DNA of 64,000 bases from assembly GCF_900496995.4 (NCBI RefSeq), contig NC_044011.1:6976041-7040040 (forward strand). Direction: 5' to 3'. The notes beneath the pieces are model-generated. The model was given only the letters and a program-made list of their open reading frames with translations, ran no database searches and was not told the DNA's origin. This document shows positions 58,801 to 64,000 of the stretch, one piece after another; position 1 is the first letter of the stretch; each line of letters opens with the position of its first letter. A program made the position numbers and the translations under genes. The stretch is from Aquila chrysaetos chrysaetos (taxonomy: Eukaryota; Chordata; Aves; Accipitriformes; Accipitridae).

Positions 58801-61800
58801 TACAACTTACTTTGTTCCCCATATGACGATTCATGCTTGTCAGCTAATATCAGGGGATTTCAGAAAGGAAGAGAAAAACAGCCAAAATGCTACTTTGGGA
58901 CAGTGAGGTCATCTATGCTTCCAAATATTGAGTGACAAAGCTGTTTGATTTTTCTCAGGGACCTGGTTTGAATTCACTCCACATGAGGTTGGATATAGTG
59001 CCTTGGGTGCTTTTGTGAGTACCAAACACTTTGGAAGTGAATTTGAGAAGGGTAAGCTGAAGAAAAGAGGGAAGAAGAAACACATCTGTTACATGCAAGG
59101 TGAATATTCCTAATTCTGCTTTGTAGAAAAAAGACATGGTTAGCTATTCTGTATCTTTCTGTAAGTAACAGGAATACATCTATTATTGCATGAATGCATG
59201 CATAATAGTATATGAATTCTGGAGAGCAGTTTGTGTCACTTTGAACGCTCAAACTGGAACATCTGAATGCTTGTCTACACCCCACTGTCTACATTGACCA
59301 TTTTCTGTGGTTGTTATGGTTAGTTAGAGACCTACACTGTAGATTACTGAAGTTAATATAATTATATTTCATCCCAGCCTGGATGTCTAAATATTCTGTA
59401 ATCCCAGCATGTTCACTTTACAGGGAGAGATGCTTCCCAAATTAGATACATCCTACTGTAAGGACTGGTAGCTCCTATTTTGCTGATTTGCTTCACTCTG
59501 TTTCAGTCCAGGTCCAAAGTTTTTTCATTCCCTACCTAAGTGGTATAGCTGCAAATCTCATCTCGCTTGTCTGTGACACAACTAAATGTATCTGGTATCC
59601 TTAAACACATCTTGCATTTAATGACTTCATGCCCCAGTCTCCTCAAAACACACCCTTGGCATCATGGTGGGGGTGGGGGGTGTGGAAACAGGAGAGGAAA
59701 AAAAAAAAAAAAAAAGCACTCTAGCTCTCACTATTTAATTCACTCAGAAGGAAAAAAAATAAATAAATAAACACTAGACATCCATGAAGACTACTTATGC
59801 CTTCAGGCTCATGTGTGAGCCTCGCCCAGGGAAGTGCTTGACCAAGAGTTCTGATGTGTGAGAGTACCTGATGTTTTCCAGGGGACTCAGGCCTTAAGTA
59901 ACTTAAAAAGCTGGTCCACAAAAATATGTAGACCCAGTAGGAGGAAGAGGGAGTAAATAATCTCAGGAGGTGTATAATCCTTTCAGTAGACAGTAAGGGA
60001 AGACTAGGCAAGGAGTTTTGATTTAGACATCTGTCTTACAGATTTTGAAAGTTAAGAGAAGTGTACTACTGAAAGGCAAAGTTGGATTGAATTCTTAGTG
60101 AGACTGTTATAAAGCAATCACTTCAAGCACATTTTCTTTTTTTGTTTCAGGCTTATGGGGGAGTGCACTTGGAAGCATAGAAGAAATTCTAAGGTTTATA
60201 CGAGGTACTACATTTTTTCTGTCAAATCAGTTGTTGTACCTGCTGAAATTGAGCGCATACTTCACATTACCCTCAAGTAATCCCTGCAGTCCTCTAGTTC
60301 CAAACAGATATACAGCTATGCCTTACAGAAGCTCTACTGGTACTCTAATTGTCCTTCTTCCAGCATTCAGCAGAATGCCAAGAAAGTTTGCTGATGGTGG
60401 TTTGAAATACATTTGTGGAGAGTGGCAAGAATGAAAGAAGATTCTGTGATGAAAGATTGAAATACTCATCAGTTTAAAGAACAGGGTTAAGATAAAACAT
60501 GAGAATCATTCAGCCTAGTGTGTATTTCCCCATGTGAACTCTTCCGAGAACACAACTAACAGTGGCAGGCTACAGATGCAGCAGTTTGCACAGCAGCTCA
60601 CACAGAAGGGGGCCAGCAGCTCTGCTGAGGACAGCATCCACTCCCTCAGCAATTATGGTTCCACATTACAGGGTATGGTCTCCAGCAGCTGTTGGAGTAA
60701 TGTTCCCTGTAATGTCAGAGGCCTCCGTCAAAATGGAGCTACAAAAGAAGGCTGCAGCTCTGCAGGTCTCAGGCTGCAGGGAGTTCCTGTGGCCTCTTGC
60801 TGAGGCTGGGGAAGCAGAAGGTGGTCTTGCAGCTTGCAGAATTGTGCTTGTTGAGGATCTGTGTCTCAAAGTAGAGGATCTGTAGGAGGACGTCAGCAGA
60901 CTTCACAGCATCTGAGATGATAAGGCAGAGATTGTCCAGATCTTGTCGAAGACTGTGCAGCTTGAAGAGCCAAAATTCCAACTGTATCAAAGGAGAAGTG
61001 CTCTGTGCATATCAGAGGGAAGTGGACAGTGTCACGATGGCAAAAGCTGGAAGCTGGTGACTTCTGACACCAGGAGGAAGGCTCCTGCCCCACCTGAAGA
61101 TTTCCAATTATGGAATACATTTAGTATGCTCAGGAAAGATGAGAGACTGCAAGCATGAGGGACTGAGCTCTGTCAAATGAAGCATGAGAGCCAGGGGAGC
61201 CTGACGACCAATAGAAGGAAGTGATGAATTATAGGAGTGAGAAGCTCCGTGCTGCAGTGGACAGACAGCCCCCATCTGCAGATCTGGTTTCTTGTCTAGG
61301 GAGGCTTGCTGCTTATGGGGGGCTTGGATGTGGGAGACCTTGTGGAAAGATAGCTGTTGCTTGTGTGGCCCTCGGGTTATCACCCCTCACTGCTCCTCCA
61401 CGTGGGCACCAAGGATACTGCCAAGTGAGACCTGAAGTGTCAAGCATGACTACATTTGGGGAGGGATGTGAAGGGCAACAAGAAGGGCATCCATAGGTAC
61501 ATGAGCAGCAAAAGGAAGACTAGGAAAAATGTGGTCCTGCTGCTGAATGGAGCAGGAGTCCTGGTGACAAGGGACATGGGAAAAGCTGAGGTACTCACTG
61601 CCACCTTTGCCTCACTCTTTACTGTTTCGACTGGCCTTCAGGAACCCCTGGTCCCTGACACCAGTGGGGAAGTCTGGAGCAAGGAATTTTCTTATCCTTG
61701 GGAACATGTAAACAAATTGCATCAGATCAAGGAGCATACAAACAAATTGGACATATGCAAGTCCATGGGACCTGATGGGGTATGCCCATAATTGCTGGTG

Positions 61801-63935
61801 GAGCTGGCTGATGTCATTGCAAGGCCACTCTCAATCGTTTTTGAAAGGTCATGGCAATAGAGGCAGGTTTCTGAAGACTGGAAGAATGATGCCATTCCTG
61901 TCTTCAGAAAGAGCAGGAAGGAGAATCTGGGAAGTCTCAGGTCAGCGACCCACACCTCAGTCCCTGGGAAGGCGATTGAGCAAATCCTCCCGGAGGACCT
62001 TTCCAAACACATTAAGGATAAGAAGTGAGTGAGGACTAGTCAGCATAGATTTATGAAGGGAAATCATGCTTAGACTACATGAAAGCCTTCTATGACGAGA
62101 TGACTGTCTTGGTAGATGAACAGAGAGCAGCAGATGCTGTTTACTGTCCTCTTAGTAAGGTTTTTGACACTGTCTCCCATCACATCCTCGTGGACAAACT
62201 GAGGAATTACGGTCTAACTAAGTGGACAGTGGGGTGGATTAAAAACTGCCTGAACTTGTGGGCCCAGAGAATTGTGTTCAGTGGCATGAAGTTCAGTTGG
62301 AGGCCAGGCACTAGTGGTGTATTACAGGACTGAATTCTAGGTCTGATGCTTTTATCCTCATCATTAATGACTCAGATGATGGGACAAAGTGCACCCTCAG
62401 CAAGTTTGCAGATAATACGGAACTGGGAGGACTGGTTGGTAATCCAGGGGAGTCTTGACAGGTTGGAGAAACGGACCAACAGGAACCTCATGAAGTTCAA
62501 CAAAGGGAAATGCAAAGTCCTGCACATCGAGAAGAATAACCCCAGGCACCAGGACCGGCTGGGGACCGGCCAGCTGGAAAGCAGCTTTTCAGTCAAGACC
62601 TGGGTGTTCTGGTGAACACCAAGTTGAATGCAAGCTGGCAGTGTTCTTTTGTGGCAAAGAAAGCTAATGGTATCCTGGGCTGCATTAGGAAGAGCACCAC
62701 CAGCAGTTCAAGGGAAGCGATCCTTCCCTTTTACTCAGCACTGGTGATGCCACACCTGGAGTACTGTGCCTGGTTCCCCAGTACGAGAAAGCTGTGGACA
62801 TACTCGAGGGAGTCCAGGAAGGGGCCACAAAGATGATTCAGGGATTGGAGCATCTTTCATACGAGGAGAGACTAATAGAGCTGCAGAAGAGAAGGCTCAG
62901 AGGGATCCTGTCAATTTGTATAAATACCTGATGTGAGATTCAGAGAAGATGGCATCAGACTCTTCTCAGTAATATCTAGTGAAAGGACAAGAGGCAATGA
63001 ACATAAATTCAAATGCAAGAAATTCAATTTAAACATAAGAAAAACCATTTTTACTGTGAGGATGGTTGAACACTGGAACAGGTTTCCCAAAGAGACTGTG
63101 GAGTCTGCATTCTTGGAACAATTTGAAAACCCAGCTGGATATGGACCTGAGCAATCTGCTGTATCTGACCCTGCTTTGAGCAGAGGAGGTGGACTAGGTG
63201 ATGTCCAGAGGTCCCTTCCAACCTCAGCTGAATTTCTTTGAAAACGACCAAAATAAAACACTGCTTCTTGCACATCATTTTAGACATTTACATCATTGTT
63301 ACGAGCATTTGAGTTACTCACCTTAAGGTGTCGTCATGAGTGAGAAAGAAGAAATTCACAGGTGCTCTTCACAGATACATTTAGTTACCTGCATAAAGAT
63401 GTGATGAAACTTTGTCTAGAAATGCCTCTCCATTGAGTATAAATCTATGGCAGCATGAGCGTGGACTGTAGAAGTCCAATTTTGGTTGGGTAAACCTCTG
63501 CCAGTACCACAGAGGAAAGTGTAAATATCATGTCAGTGAATGTGGACTGATCTTCACATCAGATTCTTTGTGATGTGGAAGCATCAGAGATGATATCTTA
63601 AACTCTGAGGTAGGAGGGAGTTGGGGGAATAATAGAGGTGACTGAGATGCCATCAGGTATCTGAGGCATCAAACGCAGAGCTATGAGTGATGAACAGAAC
63701 CAGCAGGAGATTAGTACTCTTCTGGAGTGTTAGCCACAAGGCAGGTGAGATCCTCCAAGGAATTTGAAATAGCACTGTACATCTATGTTTAGGTGCATGG
63801 CTAGCTTTCCTGATGTCTTTCACTGGCACACAATGACTATTTTATTGCAAAGGGTATTCTTATTTTAATTATCCTTTTATTTCTTCCAAGACAGTCTTGC
63901 CTTGTTCCCACAAAGAAGAGTTTACTCACAAGAAG
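52802..63935 (+). CDS. PLA2G4C-like: Cytosolic phospholipase A2 gamma-like, 5' half
   Basis: Exons: 52802-52842 (ATG at 52831, encoding MATK), 53867-53983, 55179-55321, 56875-57073, 57346-57463, 58959-59099, 60151-60204, and possibly 63891-63935. Splice sites are GT/AG and phases agree throughout. The protein begins without a C2 domain, as in cPLA2 gamma, and shows the oxyanion loop GSGGGLRA, the nucleophile elbow CGVSGSTW, SLTDFWA, NPYPIYAAVD, TWFEFTPHEVGYSALGAFV and GLWGSALG. Spacing matches human PLA2G4C nearly residue for residue. The family hydrolyses the sn-2 ester of phospholipids with a Ser-Asp dyad; the gamma form is calcium-independent. The Asp and the C-terminus lie outside the window. 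The last candidate exon fits the phase but has no recognised sequence match. No damage is seen in the resolved exons. Confidence 0.85.
54379..54399. repeat. CA microsatellite
   Basis: About ten CA units within an intron of the phospholipase-like gene. Confidence 0.9.
54604..54806 (-). mobile_element. Internally deleted ERVL-type LTR, reverse
   Basis: The left end TGGTGGGTTGACTCTGGCCA and right end CCAGCCAGATCCAGTACA match the ends of the other reverse ERVL LTRs. The middle, from GGGAGAAAA to TACTGTTCAGC, has lost several hundred bases. It sits in the intron between exons 53867-53983 and 55179-55321. Confidence 0.65.
54807..58958. other. Introns of the phospholipase-like gene
   Basis: Apart from the exons listed for the gene, nothing else is recognised between these positions. 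No classified repeat was found. Confidence 0.4.
59697..59715. repeat. Poly(A) tract in intron
   Basis: A run of about 19 A residues with a nearby AAATAAATAAATAAA patch at 59756-59772. No SINE body is recognisable next to it. Confidence 0.7.
60530..63245 (+). mobile_element. Defective CR1 LINE in an intron of the phospholipase-like gene
   Basis: About 2.7 kb in the sense orientation. The left part (60560-61440) translates in pieces as the CR1 ORF1 region, including an esterase-like block (LLLHVGTKDTAK). From 61456 it jumps to the section between endonuclease and reverse transcriptase (GNKKGIHRYMSSKRK), then PDTSGEVWSKE, KSMGPDGV, SKVFDTVSHHIL, LMKFNKGKCKVLH, VAKKANGILGC and SALVMPHLEYC. The catalytic motif region reads FADNTELGG in place of ADDTKLGG. 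Stops and frameshifts are frequent. The 3' end lacks the usual ATTCTATGAT tail. The endonuclease part appears deleted. Confidence 0.85.
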
Positions 63936-64000
63936 GTATGTTCTCATACAGACTTGGTGGGTTATTGTGTTTCTTAGGGTTTTTTAATTATTTTTTTAAA
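63246..64000 (+). other. Intron and possible exon of the phospholipase-like gene
   Basis: A possible 45-bp exon at 63891-63935 lies between TTCTTCCAAG and GTATG and fits the phase (2 + 42 + 1 bases). Its 14 full codons plus split ends have no recognisable match to the family, so it may be spurious. The rest of the stretch is unremarkable. Confidence 0.35.

Noticed and set aside
60361-60390. Possible extra phospholipase exon after TTCTTCCAG
   Set aside because: An acceptor-like sequence exists, but no donor and no similarity to the family follow before the CR1 element.

Overview
The window is vertebrate nuclear DNA and almost certainly avian. The evidence is CR1 LINE 3' ends that finish in the ATTCTATGAT-type tail, several ERVL-type solo LTRs of the kind common in birds, short introns, and protein-coding exons that resemble vertebrate genes. 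The species cannot be named from the sequence. No rRNA, tRNA or CRISPR-like structure was seen.

Layout. 0-7 kb is repeat-rich: tandem LTR copies, a plus-strand CR1 piece abutting a reverse CR1, and an ERVL solo LTR nested inside that CR1. 7.06-14.0 kb (minus strand) holds an apparently intact gene of the VIT/von Willebrand factor A family (VWA5A-like). I could join fifteen exons with consistent splice sites and phases into a 733-residue reading frame. Its VWA domain has lost the metal-binding (MIDAS) residues. 15.5-16.4 kb is a CpG island upstream of it, probably its promoter, and contains a 55-bp tandem duplication. 16.4-31.7 kb is mostly unrecognised non-coding sequence with decayed LTR material and one CR1 copy with an inverted 5' part.

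31.7-35 kb holds two more ERVL LTR insertions, one of them split by a second LTR. 36.3-43.7 kb contains a 1.22-kb segment present twice at over 99% identity, about 6.2 kb apart. An olfactory-receptor pseudogene (minus strand) directly adjoins the first copy. 43.7-46.9 kb is a broken ERVL-type provirus remnant (PBS-like site, gag, protease and reverse-transcriptase remnants, many stops). 47-52.8 kb has no recognisable gene.

52.8 kb to the right edge is the 5' half of a cytosolic phospholipase A2 gamma-like gene (PLA2G4C-like, plus strand). Seven well-supported exons include the GGG oxyanion loop and the GVSGS nucleophile motif. The rest of the gene, including the catalytic aspartate, lies beyond the window. 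One of its introns carries a 2.7-kb defective CR1 element.

The two real genes are unrelated in function and on opposite strands, and nothing suggests an operon-like or shared system. The most unusual signals are the intact but MIDAS-less VWA gene, the recent segmental duplication ending at a perfect 13-bp palindrome arm, and a pair of in-frame alternative donor sites in the phospholipase gene that would add or drop a 16-residue basic insert.
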